Notes: generated by a model not told the origin, from the sequence alone. 64,000 bases of DNA from Sphingomonas sp. LC-1 (GCF_025371035.1 NZ_JANZXB010000010.1:62001-126000), one strand, 5' to 3'; shown: positions 8,821 through 18,508, counted from the stretch's first letter. A program made the numbers and translations.

Positions 8821-9656
8821 CAGAACAGGTCCGGCAGGAAGATCAGGAAAGCCGCCACCGGCGCGACCGGCACGATGCCGTCCAGCCGGTCCATGACGCC
8901 GCCATGGCCGGGCAGGACATTGCCGCTGTCCTTCACACCGGCGCGCCGCTTCAGCCAGCTTTCGAACAGGTCGCCCATCTGCGCCAGCACCGCGAGCAGC
9001 GGCGTGGCGATGACGAGAAACATGGGCAGGCCATGATAGACATGCATCGCCGCCGCCAGCAACGTGGCCGCCGCGACGCCGCCGATCAGACCAGACCAGG
9101 TCTTGGCCGGGCTGATCGCCGGGGCAAGCTTCGGCCCGCCAAATTGCCGCCCCACGAAGAATGCACCGCTGTCGCAGGCCCAGACCAGCGCCATCGCCCA
9201 GAGCGACAGGGCCAGACCATCGTCATGCAGACGGATCGCCAGCAGCGAAAAGACCGGCAACCCGACATAGAGCGCGCCCGCGCCATAATCCGGCCGACGC
9301 GAAATGATGGTCAGGAAGAAGAAGACCCCCGCGATCAGCCCCAGCGCGAAGAAGCCCGGTCCCGCCGCCAGCCCCGGTGCCATGATGGCCAGCGGCACCG
9401 ACAAGGCGAATTGCGCCAGCTGCTTGCGCGGGCGCTCGATCTTCAGAAGATCGGACCACTCGGCCATCATGAAAAGCGCGACGACGACCGCCAGCAACCA
9501 GAACGCCAGTCCGCCCAGCGCCAGACAGACGCTCGCCACCGCGATCATGACGATACTGGCGAGCACCCTTTTGGTCAGGTTGGACATGGCTCCGACGGGC
9601 GGGGTGGCCGGGGCCGCATCGGGCGCTCCGACCGATGGGATTTCAGGATCGGTCAC
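8820..9656 (-). CDS. cdsA: Phosphatidate cytidylyltransferase
   Basis: CdsA makes CDP-diacylglycerol from phosphatidic acid and CTP at the inner membrane. It supplies pssA, which lies 5 kb away in this window. The protein is mostly hydrophobic helices and ends with the family signature: CDSGAFFVGRQFGG, SPAKTWSGLIGG and LPGHGGVMDRLDG. The start is GTG at 9656, overlapping the uppS stop as GTGA, which gives 278 residues. The open frame upstream of this GTG falls inside uppS. An internal ATG near MSNLTKRV is the other possible start. Confidence 0.93.
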   Translation of the reverse strand: MTDPEIPSVGAPDAAPATPPVGAMSNLTKRVLASIVMIAVASVCLALGGLAFWLLAVVVALFMMAEWSDLLKIERPRKQLAQFALSVPLAIMAPGLAAGPGFFALGLIAGVFFFLTIISRRPDYGAGALYVGLPVFSLLAIRLHDDGLALSLWAMALVWACDSGAFFVGRQFGGPKLAPAISPAKTWSGLIGGVAAATLLAAAMHVYHGLPMFLVIATPLLAVLAQMGDLFESWLKRRAGVKDSGNVLPGHGGVMDRLDGIVPVAPVAAFLIFLPDLF

Positions 9657-10414
9657 AGGCCGCCGAAACGCCTGTGCCGTCGGCCGAACTCCGCCACCGC
9701 ATCGGCCAGCGCCGCTTCGTCGAAATCGGGCCATAGCGTTTCGACGAAGAGCAATTCGGCATAGGCCGCCTGCCACAATAGAAAGTTGGACAGACGCTGT
9801 TCGCCCGAGGTGCGGATGACCAGATCGAGCGGCGGCAGGCCGTTCGTCTGCAACTCGCCCTCGATCGCCTGGGGCGTGATCGCGTCGGCGGTCATCTCGC
9901 CCGCCGCGACCTTCGCCGCCAGCCGCTTGGTCGCCTCGACCAGTTCGGCCTGCGCCCCGTAATTGAGCGCGATCGCCAGAATCGGTCCGGTATTGGCCGA
10001 TGTCCGCTCGATCGCATCGTCGATCATCGCGACCAGATCGGGGGCGAAGCGGCGATAGTCACCGATCACGCGCAAACGGACATTGTCCGACACCAGCTCC
10101 GCCAGATCCTTGCGCAGAAAAATGCGCAGCAGCCCCATCAGGTCGCTGATCTCGGCCTCGGGTCGCCGCCAATTCTCGGAAGAGAAGGCATAGAGCGTCA
10201 GCGCCTCGATCCCCAGCGAGCGGGCCGCGCGCGAGATGCGGCGCACCGCCTCGACCCCGGCCTTGTGGCCGGCGAAGCGGGGCAGCAGACGACGTTTGGC
10301 CCAGCGGCCATTGCCGTCCATGATGATCGCGACGTGACGCGGGACCGCACCCGTATCGGGCACGGCCACCAGCGACCCCAGAGCCGTCTGGGCCGAGGCG
10401 GCCGGAGGACTCAC
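9653..10414 (-). CDS. uppS: Undecaprenyl (isoprenyl) diphosphate synthase, cis-prenyltransferase
   Basis: UppS condenses farnesyl diphosphate with isopentenyl units to give undecaprenyl diphosphate, the lipid carrier for peptidoglycan and polysaccharide. The signature HVAIIMDGNGRWAKRR has the catalytic Asp. LYAFSSENWRRP and the C-terminal RTSGEQRLSNFLLWQAAYAEL complete the family pattern. The start is GTG at 10414, whose G is also the last base of the frr TAG stop. The 253-residue length includes a short N-terminal extension rich in Ala. Confidence 0.96.
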   Translation of the reverse strand: MSPPAASAQTALGSLVAVPDTGAVPRHVAIIMDGNGRWAKRRLLPRFAGHKAGVEAVRRISRAARSLGIEALTLYAFSSENWRRPEAEISDLMGLLRIFLRKDLAELVSDNVRLRVIGDYRRFAPDLVAMIDDAIERTSANTGPILAIALNYGAQAELVEATKRLAAKVAAGEMTADAITPQAIEGELQTNGLPPLDLVIRTSGEQRLSNFLLWQAAYAELLFVETLWPDFDEAALADAVAEFGRRHRRFGGL

Positions 10415-10968
10415 TAACCCAGGATTTCCTTTTCCTTGGCCGCCGCCGCCGCGTCGAGATCGGCGATCGTCGCATCGGTCAGCTTCTGCACCTCGGTTTC
10501 ATGGCGCTTGCGCTCATCCTCGCCGAACAGTCCCTTCTTCTCGTCGGTCTTCAGGCTGTCCATGCCGTCGCGACGCACGTTACGCACCGCGATGCGCGCG
10601 CTCTCGGCATATTTGTTGGCCAGCTTGGCCAGTTCCTTGCGGCGTTCCTCGGTCAGGTCGGGGATCGGCAGGCGCAGCGTCTGGCCGTCGTTGATCGGGT
10701 TAAGGCCGAGGCCCGCCGAGCGGATCGCCTTTTCGACCGGCGAGACGTTGGACTTGTCCCACACCTGCACCGACAACATGCGCGGCTCGGGCGCGGAGAC
10801 GGTCGCGACCTGGTTCAGCGGCATATGGCTGCCATAGACTTCGACGGTCACCGGATCGAGCAAGGCGGTCGAGGCACGGCCAGTGCGCAAGCCGTTCAGA
10901 TCGTGCTTCAGCGATTCGACAGCGCCCTGCATACGGCGCTCGAGATCGGACTTGTCATACGCTGCCAT
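10414..10968 (-). CDS. frr: Ribosome recycling factor
   Basis: RRF splits post-termination ribosomes together with EF-G. The 184-residue protein begins [20 protein letters not shown] and contains [14 protein letters not shown] and the conserved [13 protein letters not shown] helix. The ATG at 10968 has a strong AGGAG site and lies 2 bases after the pyrH stop. A longer open frame continues into pyrH but is not coding. It sits between pyrH and uppS, as is usual. Confidence 0.97.
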   Translation of the reverse strand: MAAYDKSDLERRMQGAVESLKHDLNGLRTGRASTALLDPVTVEVYGSHMPLNQVATVSAPEPRMLSVQVWDKSNVSPVEKAIRSAGLGLNPINDGQTLRLPIPDLTEERRKELAKLANKYAESARIAVRNVRRDGMDSLKTDEKKGLFGEDERKRHETEVQKLTDATIADLDAAAAAKEKEILG

Positions 10969-10970
10969 GA

Positions 10971-11696
10971 TTAAGCTCCTTGATTCTGAACGATCGTCGA
11001 CACACCCTGCCCCGCCAGCACGGCACCGAAATTGCCATGTTCGCGGATGTTGAAGACGACGATCGGGATATTGTTGTCGCGGCACAGCGCGATGGCCGAG
11101 GCGTCCATGACCTTCAGGTCGTCGGACAGAACCTTGGAAAAGGTGACGGTTTCGTACCGCGTCGCGGTCGGCACCTTCTTCGGATCGGCGTCGTAGACGC
11201 CGTCGACGCTGGTACCCTTGAACAGCGCGTCGCACTTCATCTCCGCCGCGCGCAGGGCCGCGCCGCTATCGGTGGTGAAGAAGGGCGAGCCCACGCCCGC
11301 CGCGAAGATCACCACCCGCCCCTTTTCCAGATGCCGCTCAGCGCGACGGCGGATAAAGGGCTCGCACACGCTGGACATCGGGATGGCCGACTGGACACGG
11401 GTGTCGACACCGATCTGCTCCAGCGCGTTCTGCACGGCCAGCGCGTTCATCACGGTCGCCAGCATGCCCATATAGTCGGCCGTCGCCCGCTCGATCCCCT
11501 TGGCCGCCGCAGACAGGCCGCGAAAGATGTTGCCACCGCCGACCACGATGCACAGCTCATAGCCCTGGGCCCGGACATCGGCGATCTCCTGCGCGACGCG
11601 CGCCGTGATCTCGGGAGAGATGGCCAAGCCCCCCTCGCCCATCAGGACCTCGCCCGACAGTTTCAGAAGGATACGTTTGAAGCGCGGGGTGGTCAT
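10971..11696 (-). CDS. pyrH: UMP kinase
   Basis: PyrH phosphorylates UMP to UDP in pyrimidine nucleotide synthesis. The amino-acid-kinase fold shows [16 protein letters not shown] at the N-terminus, [10 protein letters not shown] for the substrate loop, and [19 protein letters not shown] near the nucleotide site. The chosen ATG at 11696 gives 241 residues, the usual length. The additional open frame to 11759 encodes a stretch unlike the family. Upstream lie the tsf terminator and about 320 bases without another gene. Confidence 0.96.
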   Translation of the reverse strand: MTTPRFKRILLKLSGEVLMGEGGLAISPEITARVAQEIADVRAQGYELCIVVGGGNIFRGLSAAAKGIERATADYMGMLATVMNALAVQNALEQIGVDTRVQSAIPMSSVCEPFIRRRAERHLEKGRVVIFAAGVGSPFFTTDSGAALRAAEMKCDALFKGTSVDGVYDADPKKVPTATRYETVTFSKVLSDDLKVMDASAIALCRDNNIPIVVFNIREHGNFGAVLAGQGVSTIVQNQGA

Positions 11697-11943
11697 CGTT
11701 TCTCGGATCTTGGTGATGAAAGTGGCGCGGACCTTAGGCGGCGACCGGGCAGCGGGCAACCGTCGAGCGGTGGGTCACCGGGATTTTCATGGGGATGGGA
11801 ATTGATCGCCATGTCTTGCCGCCCCGTCCCACGGTCTCCGTTCCGGCTGAGCGAAGTCGAAGCCCATGGGCCTGCGCTCATCCCTTGCCCTTGAACCTCG
11901 CTCGGGGCGAACGGACGCTGGGAAAAGATGCCCCTACCCCCGA

Positions 11944-11980
11944 ACACAAAGAGAGCGGCCGCCTTTCGACGACCGCTCTC
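11944..11980 (-). terminator. Probable tsf terminator in the tsf-pyrH gap
   Basis: An 11-bp stem with one mismatch (11951-11961 with 11970-11980) and an 8-base loop is followed on the minus strand by TTTGTG. It lies 38 bases after the tsf stop. The rest of the 11697-12018 gap, which should contain the pyrH promoter, shows no gene that I can support. Confidence 0.6.
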
Positions 11981-12018
11981 CTCTACCCTCACCGTCCCAT
12001 CCCGGAACGGTGCGAGGA

Positions 12019-12954
12019 TTACGCCTTCTGCGGAACGCCCGAAGCCGCCGCCACTTCGGCCGCGAAGTCCGACGCTTCCTTCTCGATGCCCTCGCCAAGC
12101 TGGAAGCGGACATAGTCCACCAGCTTGATCTCGGCACCGGCGTCCTTGCCGGCCTTCGCCACGACGTCGCTGATCTTGGTCTTGCCGTCGATCACGAACA
12201 GCTGGCTGACCAGCGCGTGCTCCTTGCGGTACTTCGCGATCGAGCCTTCGACCATCTTGGCGATGATGTCGGCAGGCTTGCCCGATTCGGCGGCCTTTTC
12301 GGTCGCAATCGCGCGCTCACGCTCGATCTCGCTCTCGTCCAGGTCTTCCTCGTTCAGCGCCTTGGGGAAGGCCGCGGCGATGTGCATCGCGAGCTGACGG
12401 CCGAGCGCCTGCAGCGTCTCGTCGGCGGCTTCCGACTCCAGCGCGACCAGCACGCCGATCTTGCCCATGCCGGGCGCCTGCTGGTTGTGGACGTAGGACA
12501 CGACCGCGCCCTTCGACACTTCGAGGCGCTTGGCGCGACGCAGCGACTGGTTCTCACCGATGGTCGCGACGTTGTTGGTCAGCACTTCGGCAACGGTGCC
12601 GCCCTGCGGCATCGCTTCGGTCTTCAGCGCTTCGATGTCGTCGCCCGACTTCAGCGCGATCGCGGTCACGTCGCGGACGAAGGCCTGGAACTGGTCGTTC
12701 TTCGCGACGAAATCGGTTTCCGAGTTCACTTCGACGGCGGCGCCGACGGTGCCGTTGGTGGCGACGCCGACCAGGCCCTCGGCCGCGGTACGGCTCGACT
12801 TCTTCTGCGCGGCCGCCAGGCCCTTGGTGCGCAGCCAGTCCAGCGCGGCGTCCATGTCGCCATTCGCTTCGGCCAGCGCCTTCTTGCAGTCCATCATGCC
12901 CGCGCCGCTCTTTTCGCGCAGGTCCTTGACCATCGCTGCGGTGATATCGGCCAT
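12019..12954 (-). CDS. tsf: Translation elongation factor Ts
   Basis: EF-Ts exchanges GDP for GTP on EF-Tu. The N-terminal UBA-like module carries the signature [22 protein letters not shown]. The core has [16 protein letters not shown], the conserved Tu-contact region. The 311-residue length is standard. The ATG at 12954 follows an AGAGGA site. It lies 158 bases after rpsB, and that gap carries two hairpins. Confidence 0.98.
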   Translation of the reverse strand: MADITAAMVKDLREKSGAGMMDCKKALAEANGDMDAALDWLRTKGLAAAQKKSSRTAAEGLVGVATNGTVGAAVEVNSETDFVAKNDQFQAFVRDVTAIALKSGDDIEALKTEAMPQGGTVAEVLTNNVATIGENQSLRRAKRLEVSKGAVVSYVHNQQAPGMGKIGVLVALESEAADETLQALGRQLAMHIAAAFPKALNEEDLDESEIERERAIATEKAAESGKPADIIAKMVEGSIAKYRKEHALVSQLFVIDGKTKISDVVAKAGKDAGAEIKLVDYVRFQLGEGIEKEASDFAAEVAAASGVPQKA

Positions 12955-12990
12955 TGTCTCAATCCTCTGTCTGAAAAGGGGGATGCGGGT

Positions 12991-13016
12991 AGGGCCGCCC
13001 CATCGGAGGCGGCCCT
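12991..13016 (-). promoter_or_regulatory. Hairpin between rpsB and tsf
   Basis: A perfect 9-bp stem (12991-12999 with 13008-13016) with an 8-base loop lies between the two genes, 36 bases before the tsf start. It has no T run, so it is more likely an attenuator or processing site than a full terminator. A second 7-bp stem (13082-13088 with 13094-13100) lies just after the rpsB stop. Confidence 0.45.
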
Positions 13017-13112
13017 TAGCACGGCTTGCGTGTCAAGCCGATGTCATCGACCGGAGAGTTCGCCCGTCCGGTCGACGATCATCCCGCCCGCATGGCGGGA
13101 CGGACGCGAATA

Positions 13113-13922
13113 TTACGCGTCGATCTGGCGCTCGGCCTCGACAGCCTGCTCGGCCGTCTCGGTCGGGGCGACGGTCAGCGCTTCCTCGACGGGCGGCTCG
13201 GCCATCGCACCGAAGTCGGTGCCGCTGCGGCGCTGCTGCTCGTGACCGCCACGGGTGGCGGCGATGGCAACGGCTTCGCAATACAGACGGATCGCACGGC
13301 TGGCGTCGTCATTCGCCGGAACCGGGAACGCGATGCCGTCGGGCGAGACGTTCGAATCGAGGATCGCAACGACGGGGATACCCAGCGTGTTGGCTTCCTT
13401 GATCGCCAGCTCTTCCTTGTTGGCGTCGATCACGAACATCACGTCGGGAACGCCGCCCATGTCGCGGATGCCGCCCAGCGACAGCTCGAGCTTGTCGCGC
13501 TCGCGGGTCAGGTTCAGCACTTCCTTCTTGGTCAGGCCGTGCGTGTCGCCCGAAAGCTGCTCTTCAAGCGTCTTGAGGCGCTTGATCGAGTTCGAGATCG
13601 TCTTCCAGTTGGTGAGCATGCCGCCCAGCCAGCGATGGTTGACGAAGTGCTGACCAGCGCGACGAGCGGCCTCGGCGACCGGCTCCTGCGCCTGGCGCTT
13701 GGTGCCGACGAACAGGACCTTGCCACCACCAGCGACGGTCGAGCTGATGAACTCCAGAGCGCGCGCGAAAAGCGGCACGGTCTGCGACAGGTCGAGGATG
13801 TGGACGCCGTTGCGGTCGCCAAAGATGTAAGGCTTCATCTTCGGGTTCCAGCGATGGGTCTGGTGACCGAAGTGCGCGCCGGTCTCGACCAGCTGCTGCA
13901 TGGTGACGACAGGTGCCGCCAT
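13113..13922 (-). CDS. rpsB: 30S ribosomal protein S2
   Basis: S2 is a small-subunit ribosomal protein. The sequence begins [20 protein letters not shown] and includes [19 protein letters not shown] and [17 protein letters not shown], both diagnostic. It is 269 residues, with a C-terminal acidic, Glu- and Ala-rich tail somewhat longer than in E. coli. It is the first gene of the long minus-strand cluster that runs to fabZ. The 13923-14290 stretch upstream should hold its promoter. Confidence 0.98.
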   Translation of the reverse strand: MAAPVVTMQQLVETGAHFGHQTHRWNPKMKPYIFGDRNGVHILDLSQTVPLFARALEFISSTVAGGGKVLFVGTKRQAQEPVAEAARRAGQHFVNHRWLGGMLTNWKTISNSIKRLKTLEEQLSGDTHGLTKKEVLNLTRERDKLELSLGGIRDMGGVPDVMFVIDANKEELAIKEANTLGIPVVAILDSNVSPDGIAFPVPANDDASRAIRLYCEAVAIAATRGGHEQQRRSGTDFGAMAEPPVEEALTVAPTETAEQAVEAERQIDA

Positions 13923-14290
13923 AAGATAATTCCTTCCGGTTAGTCCTCTGGGAAGCGGATGACGCGGCGGGCAAAGCCCATGCGCACCGAAATATGATGC
14001 TTCCCATGCGGTGTTGAGGCGCGCGCCCTTAGCCTATGCGAATCCGCGTGGCAAGCGGCACATGCCGTTCACATCTGTTCCAAAGCCGATTGACAACGGA
14101 ACAACAGCGGAACATAAAGGGTTCGCAAGGCAGAACACGGCCTGATCGAGACGAATCACATGCGAAACGTCCTGGATTTGGCACGGCTCAACCTGCTGTC
14201 ACGAGGGCAGCGACGGAACTGATCAAATTTTTCAATGGTTACGGTTTGGTTAATTGGCCGAACCGCAGCGAACGGCAGGAGGCGGACATC

Positions 14291-14530
14291 ATGATGATCG
14301 TGGTGAGTGTTCTGGTTTTCATGGGCGCGCTGGTCGCCGCTGTCGCTACCATCGCCATGATGATCGCGCCGCAATGGCGGCGCATCCTTCATCTGGCGAC
14401 CGGCCATGTCGAACCGGCCTTCACACCGCTGGCCACGCTGGTGGTGGCCGAGCGCCGGATCGCCGTCAGGCGCTGGGCGGCGAGTTCGCCGGTGCTCTCG
14501 CCGCTGGCGCGACGCCGCGTTGCCGCTTGA
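14291..14530 (+). CDS. Small single-pass membrane protein, unknown function
   Basis: I do not recognise this 79-residue protein. The start ATG at 14291 has a perfect AGGAGG eight bases upstream, which makes the gene credible. The first 25 residues (MMIVVSVLVFMGALVAAVAT) form one membrane helix. The rest is a basic, Arg-rich tail (PQWRRIL, ERRIAVRRW, LARRRVAA) that would face the cytoplasm. Its last 65 bases overlap the 3' end of pssA on the other strand. The open frame upstream of the ATG back to 14036 is not supported. Confidence 0.65.
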   Translation: MMIVVSVLVFMGALVAAVATIAMMIAPQWRRILHLATGHVEPAFTPLATLVVAERRIAVRRWAASSPVLSPLARRRVAA

Positions 14531-15293
14531 GGCGGGCATAGGCGAGCATCGTAAAGGGTATGCTGATCAAGTAAGCCAGGCATAATGCCGTCAAAGCATG
14601 CCAAGGAGCCGAGATCAGCGCGACGCCGACCAGCACGATGATCGCCAACGCCTCAAACCGAACGTGACGGCGCAGGCGGAACGATGTCCATGACAGTGTG
14701 GCCAGGCTCGAGACCATGAGCAATGCCACGAAGGCGACCCACGGTGCGACCAAATAGGGCGAGGCGAAGACAGGCTCCCCCGTCCAGAACCAGAGATAGA
14801 GTGGCAGCATCGCCAACCCGGCCCCGGCGGGCGCAGGGACGCCGGTAAAGAAGCCCGCCGTCTTTCGCGGTTGATCGATGACGTCGAGTTGCGAATTGAA
14901 CCGGGCCAGTCGCAGGGCGCAGAACACCGCCTGAAGCACCGCGCAGATCCAGCCGATTCGCGGCAGATGCTCCAGCGACCAGAGGTACAGGATCAACGCA
15001 GGTGCGACTCCGAAAGAGATCGCGTCGGAGAGCGAATCGAGTTCGGCTCCGAACCGGCTTTCGCCCCGTAATAGGCGCGCGATCCGGCCATCCAGCCCGT
15101 CGAGCAGCGCAGCGACCATGATCATCGTCACCGCCGCTTCCCATGATCCGGCAATGGCGAACTTCACGCCGGTCAACCCCGATACCAGCGCGAGCGCGGT
15201 CACCGCATTGGGGATGATCGCACGCAGCGGAAGACCACGGGGCGGCAGGCCGTCGGCCGAAGCACGACGCGCAAAGCGGGGGGAAATGGCCAT
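14466..15293 (-). CDS. pssA: CDP-diacylglycerol--serine O-phosphatidyltransferase
   Basis: PssA makes phosphatidylserine from CDP-diacylglycerol and serine in the inner membrane, the step before psd. The CDP-alcohol phosphotransferase motif is intact: LLDGLDGRIARLLRGESRFG followed by AELDSLSD, giving DG-x2-AR-x8-G-x3-D-x3-D. Several hydrophobic helices follow. The C-terminus is an Ala- and Pro-rich tail overlapping the convergent small gene. The ATG at 15293 lies 12 bases after psd, so the two form an operon. The length is 275 residues. Confidence 0.95.
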   Translation of the reverse strand: MAISPRFARRASADGLPPRGLPLRAIIPNAVTALALVSGLTGVKFAIAGSWEAAVTMIMVAALLDGLDGRIARLLRGESRFGAELDSLSDAISFGVAPALILYLWSLEHLPRIGWICAVLQAVFCALRLARFNSQLDVIDQPRKTAGFFTGVPAPAGAGLAMLPLYLWFWTGEPVFASPYLVAPWVAFVALLMVSSLATLSWTSFRLRRHVRFEALAIIVLVGVALISAPWHALTALCLAYLISIPFTMLAYARLKRQRGVAPAARAPANSPPSA

Positions 15294-15305
15294 ATCCTTG
15301 TCGAC

Positions 15306-16028
15306 TTACTGCGCGATGCCGCTCATCGGCTTGCCGCCAACGCGGCCCAGTACGGTTTCCCCCGCGACCGAACGTTGACCCAGGCACACTTGCGGGGTAA
15401 CATCATCGGGCAGATAGACATCGACACGACTGCCGAAGCGGATCAGACCCACACGCTGCCCTGCGGCAACCATGTCCCCCGGCTTCACGAAGCCGACGAT
15501 ACGACGCGCTACAAGACCTGCAATCTGGGTAAAACCGATCTTGCGGCCATCGCGCCCCTCGACCACGAAATGCTGGCGTTCATTCTCGTCCGACGCCTTG
15601 TCCAGATCGGCGTTCAGGAACTTGCCCGAGATATAGACGACCTGGCGGATGACCCCTGCGACCGGCGTGCGATTGATGTGCACGTCGAACACCGACATGA
15701 AGATCGACACCCGGACCAGCGGCGCCTCGCCTAGTTCGCCGACCAATTCGCGCGGGATCGGAACGCGCTGGATCATCGTCACCAGACCATCGGCGGGCGC
15801 GACGATCAGGTCGTCGCCCTGCGGCGTGGTCCGGATAGGATCGCGGAAAAAGGCGGCGATCCAGATGCACAGGCCGACGAACGGCCAGAACAGCACCTTC
15901 GTGATCAGCGTGGCGATGATGGTCAGGCCCGCCCCGATCAGCACATATTTGCGCCCTTCGGGATGGACGGCGGGAAAGCGCCACTTGACGGTGGTGGTCG
16001 CGATGGGAGGCTTTTCAAGCGAAGGCAT
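15306..16028 (-). CDS. psd: Phosphatidylserine decarboxylase proenzyme
   Basis: Psd decarboxylates phosphatidylserine to phosphatidylethanolamine. This is the short form (240 residues) with an N-terminal membrane hairpin around [20 protein letters not shown]. The autocleavage site that creates the pyruvoyl group is visible as [11 protein letters not shown], with Gly-Ser as the scissile pair. [16 protein letters not shown] is the conserved catalytic histidine region. It is the first gene of the psd-pssA operon and is divergent from icd. Confidence 0.96.
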   Translation of the reverse strand: MPSLEKPPIATTTVKWRFPAVHPEGRKYVLIGAGLTIIATLITKVLFWPFVGLCIWIAAFFRDPIRTTPQGDDLIVAPADGLVTMIQRVPIPRELVGELGEAPLVRVSIFMSVFDVHINRTPVAGVIRQVVYISGKFLNADLDKASDENERQHFVVEGRDGRKIGFTQIAGLVARRIVGFVKPGDMVAAGQRVGLIRFGSRVDVYLPDDVTPQVCLGQRSVAGETVLGRVGGKPMSGIAQ

Positions 16029-16170
16029 TAGGCCTGTCTACCTGTCCACCGGCCATCGCACAATCTTTTCGGTTCGCCTCGGCCCTTTCGTCTCTTGCCA
16101 GGGGTGGTTGATCCGCCGCGCCCCCTCCCCTAGACGCATCTCAAACCTGCCCAATCTGAAGGATGTGCAT

Positions 16171-17391
16171 ATGGCGAAGATCAAGGTGAACACGCCCATC
16201 GTGGAGATCGATGGCGATGAAATGACCCGGATCATCTGGGAATGGATTCGCGAACGCCTGATCAAGCCGTATCTCGACATCGATCTCGCTTATTTCGACC
16301 TGTCGGTTCAGAATCGCGACGCCACCAGCGACCAGGTGACGATCGACAGCGCCCATGCGACCCAGAAGTATGGCGTCGCCATCAAGTGCGCGACCATCAC
16401 CCCCGACGAACAGCGCGTCGAGGAATTCGGCCTGAAGAAGATGTGGAAGTCGCCCAACGGCACGATCCGCAACATCCTGGGCGGCGTGGTGTTCCGCGAG
16501 CCGATCGTCATCAAGAACGTCCCGCGCCTGGTCCCCGGCTGGACCCACCCGATCGTCGTCGGCCGTCACGCATTCGGCGACCAGTATAAGGCCACCGACT
16601 TCAAGGTGCCCGGCAAGGGCAAGCTGACCATGAAGTGGGAAGGCGAGAATGGCGAGACGATCGAGGAGGAGGTGTTCAACTTCCCCAGCGCCGGCGTCGC
16701 CATGGGCATGTACAATCTTGACGATTCGATCCGCGATTTCGCCCGCGCCTCGATGAACTATGGCCTGGGTCGCGGCTGGCCGGTCTATCTGTCGACCAAG
16801 AACACGATCCTGAAGGCCTATGACGGCCGCTTCAAGGACATCTTCCAGGAGGTGTTCGACACCGAGTTCGCCGAACAGTTCAAGGCGGCGGGGATCGAAT
16901 ATCAGCACCGCCTGATCGACGACATGGTCGCCTCCGCGCTGAAGTGGCATGGTGAGTTCGTCTGGGCCTGCAAGAACTATGACGGCGACGTGCAGTCGGA
17001 CACCGTCGCACAGGGCTTCGGCTCGCTGGGCCTGATGACCTCCGTCCTGATGACCCCGGACGGCAAGACGATCGAAGCGGAAGCCGCGCACGGCACCGTG
17101 ACCCGTCACTATCGCCAGCACCAGCAGGGCAAGGCGACCTCGACCAACCCGATCGCCTCTATTTTCGCCTGGACCGGCGGCCTGAAGTATCGCGGCAAGT
17201 TCGACAACACCCCCGACGTCGTGCGCTTCGCCGAGACGCTGGAAAAGGTCTGCGTCAAGACCGTCGAGAACGGTCAGATGACCAAGGATCTCGCCATCCT
17301 GATCGGTCCGGACCAGCCCTGGATGACCACCGAACAGTTCTTCGAGGCGATCCGCGTCAACCTCGAAACCGAAATGGGCAACTGGCAGTAA
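16171..17391 (+). CDS. icd: Isocitrate dehydrogenase (NADP+), homodimeric type
   Basis: Icd oxidatively decarboxylates isocitrate to 2-oxoglutarate in the TCA cycle. The 406-residue protein begins [20 protein letters not shown] and has [12 protein letters not shown], which carries the substrate-binding residues, and [19 protein letters not shown] near the cofactor site. These match the eukaryote-like, NADP-dependent subfamily and not the E. coli type. The ATG at 16171 has GAAGGA upstream. The open frame before it is a long unsupported extension opposite psd. The gene is monocistronic with a strong terminator. Confidence 0.97.
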   Translation: MAKIKVNTPIVEIDGDEMTRIIWEWIRERLIKPYLDIDLAYFDLSVQNRDATSDQVTIDSAHATQKYGVAIKCATITPDEQRVEEFGLKKMWKSPNGTIRNILGGVVFREPIVIKNVPRLVPGWTHPIVVGRHAFGDQYKATDFKVPGKGKLTMKWEGENGETIEEEVFNFPSAGVAMGMYNLDDSIRDFARASMNYGLGRGWPVYLSTKNTILKAYDGRFKDIFQEVFDTEFAEQFKAAGIEYQHRLIDDMVASALKWHGEFVWACKNYDGDVQSDTVAQGFGSLGLMTSVLMTPDGKTIEAEAAHGTVTRHYRQHQQGKATSTNPIASIFAWTGGLKYRGKFDNTPDVVRFAETLEKVCVKTVENGQMTKDLAILIGPDQPWMTTEQFFEAIRVNLETEMGNWQ

Positions 17392-17445
17392 GGTCCGTTT
17401 CGGTCCGGTCACCGATAGGCGACCGACCGCAGCGCGCGCAATCTG

Positions 17446-17476
17446 GACCCGGGGGGCATGCCTCCCGGGTCTTTTT
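17446..17476 (+). terminator. Intrinsic terminator of icd
   Basis: An 11-bp GC-rich stem with one G-U pair (17446-17456 with 17461-17471) closes a CATG loop and is followed by TTTTT. It is a textbook rho-independent terminator. Confidence 0.92.
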
Positions 17477-17503
17477 GCGTATCGCTCGATCGGGAGACAT
17501 CGA

Positions 17504-18046
17504 ATGGATCTGGGAAATTACAGCTGGTTGACCACTATTGGCACCTTGCCGCGGATGGTGTCCGAAGCATTGAAAATTTGGGACGTCAGAGAGAAACTCG
17601 GGCCGGCAAGTAATCCCGTCATTCTGGACTGGGCTCAGGAAGTTGGTGGCGATGTCGCTAGAACCTACAAAACCGACGAGACACCGTGGTGTGGATTAAC
17701 CATGGCCTATATCGCCAAACGCGCGGCCAAAACCCCGCCCGCCAAGCCGCTATGGGCGCGCAATTGGACCAAATTCGGCACGGATAGCGCTCAGCCCGAC
17801 TTAGGTGACATCATCGTGTTCAAGCGAGGCCTGGGCGGCCATGTCGGACTGTATGTCGGCGAAGATGAAACGCATCTTCACATTTTGGGCGGTAACCAGG
17901 GCAATCGAGTTTGTATCAGTCGTTATGACGAAAGCCTGATTCTGGCCGTACGAAAGCCGCCTTACATGAATGAGCCAGCGACTGCGCGCCCCTATTTCCT
18001 ACACAACGATGGAAGGCTGAATTCCAACGCCTTCGCCGACGTCTGA
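17504..18046 (+). CDS. TIGR02594-type NlpC/P60- or CHAP-like peptidase (endolysin-like)
   Basis: This 180-residue protein has the pattern of the TIGR02594 family: SNPVILDWAQEVGGD, then TPWCGLTMAYIAKRA with the catalytic Cys, PLWARNWTKFG, GHVGLYVGED with the catalytic His, and LGGNQGNRVCISRYD. Such proteins are cysteine peptidases or amidases that cut peptidoglycan peptides and are common in phages. There is no signal peptide. The start has GGGAG about eight bases upstream. Base composition and codon use are clearly less GC-rich than in icd or the cytochrome gene on either side, which suggests transfer. No other phage genes are adjacent. Confidence 0.75.
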   Translation: MDLGNYSWLTTIGTLPRMVSEALKIWDVREKLGPASNPVILDWAQEVGGDVARTYKTDETPWCGLTMAYIAKRAAKTPPAKPLWARNWTKFGTDSAQPDLGDIIVFKRGLGGHVGLYVGEDETHLHILGGNQGNRVCISRYDESLILAVRKPPYMNEPATARPYFLHNDGRLNSNAFADV

Positions 18047-18055
18047 TATGCTCAC

Positions 18056-18508
18056 CTATCTGGCGCCGCCCTCGCGCTCCAGATAGGCGATCACGTCCGC
18101 CCGGGCGAGGGGATCGGGCAAGCCCGCGAAGGTCATCCTGGTTCCCGGTGCGAAACGTTGCGGCGAGGCGAGCCATCGGTCCATCGTGGCCCGGTCCCAA
18201 TGGCCGCCAACCCGCATCAGCGCGGCGGTATAGCCGAAGCGTTCGCTGCCGCCCGCCACCGGCTTCCCCATGATGCCATGGAGATTGGGCCCGGCGCGAT
18301 CGAGTTCGCCCTTGCCGATCGTATGACAGGCCAAGCACTGCCCAAAGGTCCGCGCCCCCGCGTCCGCATCCGCGACCCGCATCAGCGCGCCCAGAGAAGG
18401 GTTTGGCCCGGCCTTCTTCAACCGCTCCGCCCGACCATCATCGCCGCACCCCGCCAGCGCCAGTAAGGACAACAGGGGCCATGCCACGGAAAAACGACGA
18501 TCGATCAT
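18056..18508 (-). CDS. Lipoprotein c-type cytochrome, class I
   Basis: The 150-residue protein begins with a lipoprotein signal ending in LLALAGC, so it is probably anchored to a membrane facing the periplasm. The haem attachment motif is CLACH. A downstream Met in FAPGTRMTFAGLP is the likely sixth ligand, and GPNLHGIMGKPV is typical of the mitochondrial-like cytochrome c class. It is an electron carrier whose partner is not shown by the context. It is divergent from the antiporter gene and convergent with the endolysin-like gene, with only 9 bases between stops. Confidence 0.88.
   Translation of the reverse strand: MIDRRFSVAWPLLSLLALAGCGDDGRAERLKKAGPNPSLGALMRVADADAGARTFGQCLACHTIGKGELDRAGPNLHGIMGKPVAGGSERFGYTAALMRVGGHWDRATMDRWLASPQRFAPGTRMTFAGLPDPLARADVIAYLEREGGAR

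Noticed and set aside
14036-14290. N-terminal extension of the small membrane protein gene
   Set aside because: The perfect AGGAGG at 14277-14282 points to the ATG at 14291, and the extension lies in the rpsB promoter region with no protein-like pattern.
17504-18046. A prophage
   Set aside because: Only one endolysin-like gene is present. No integrase, structural, repressor or attachment sequence is visible around it.
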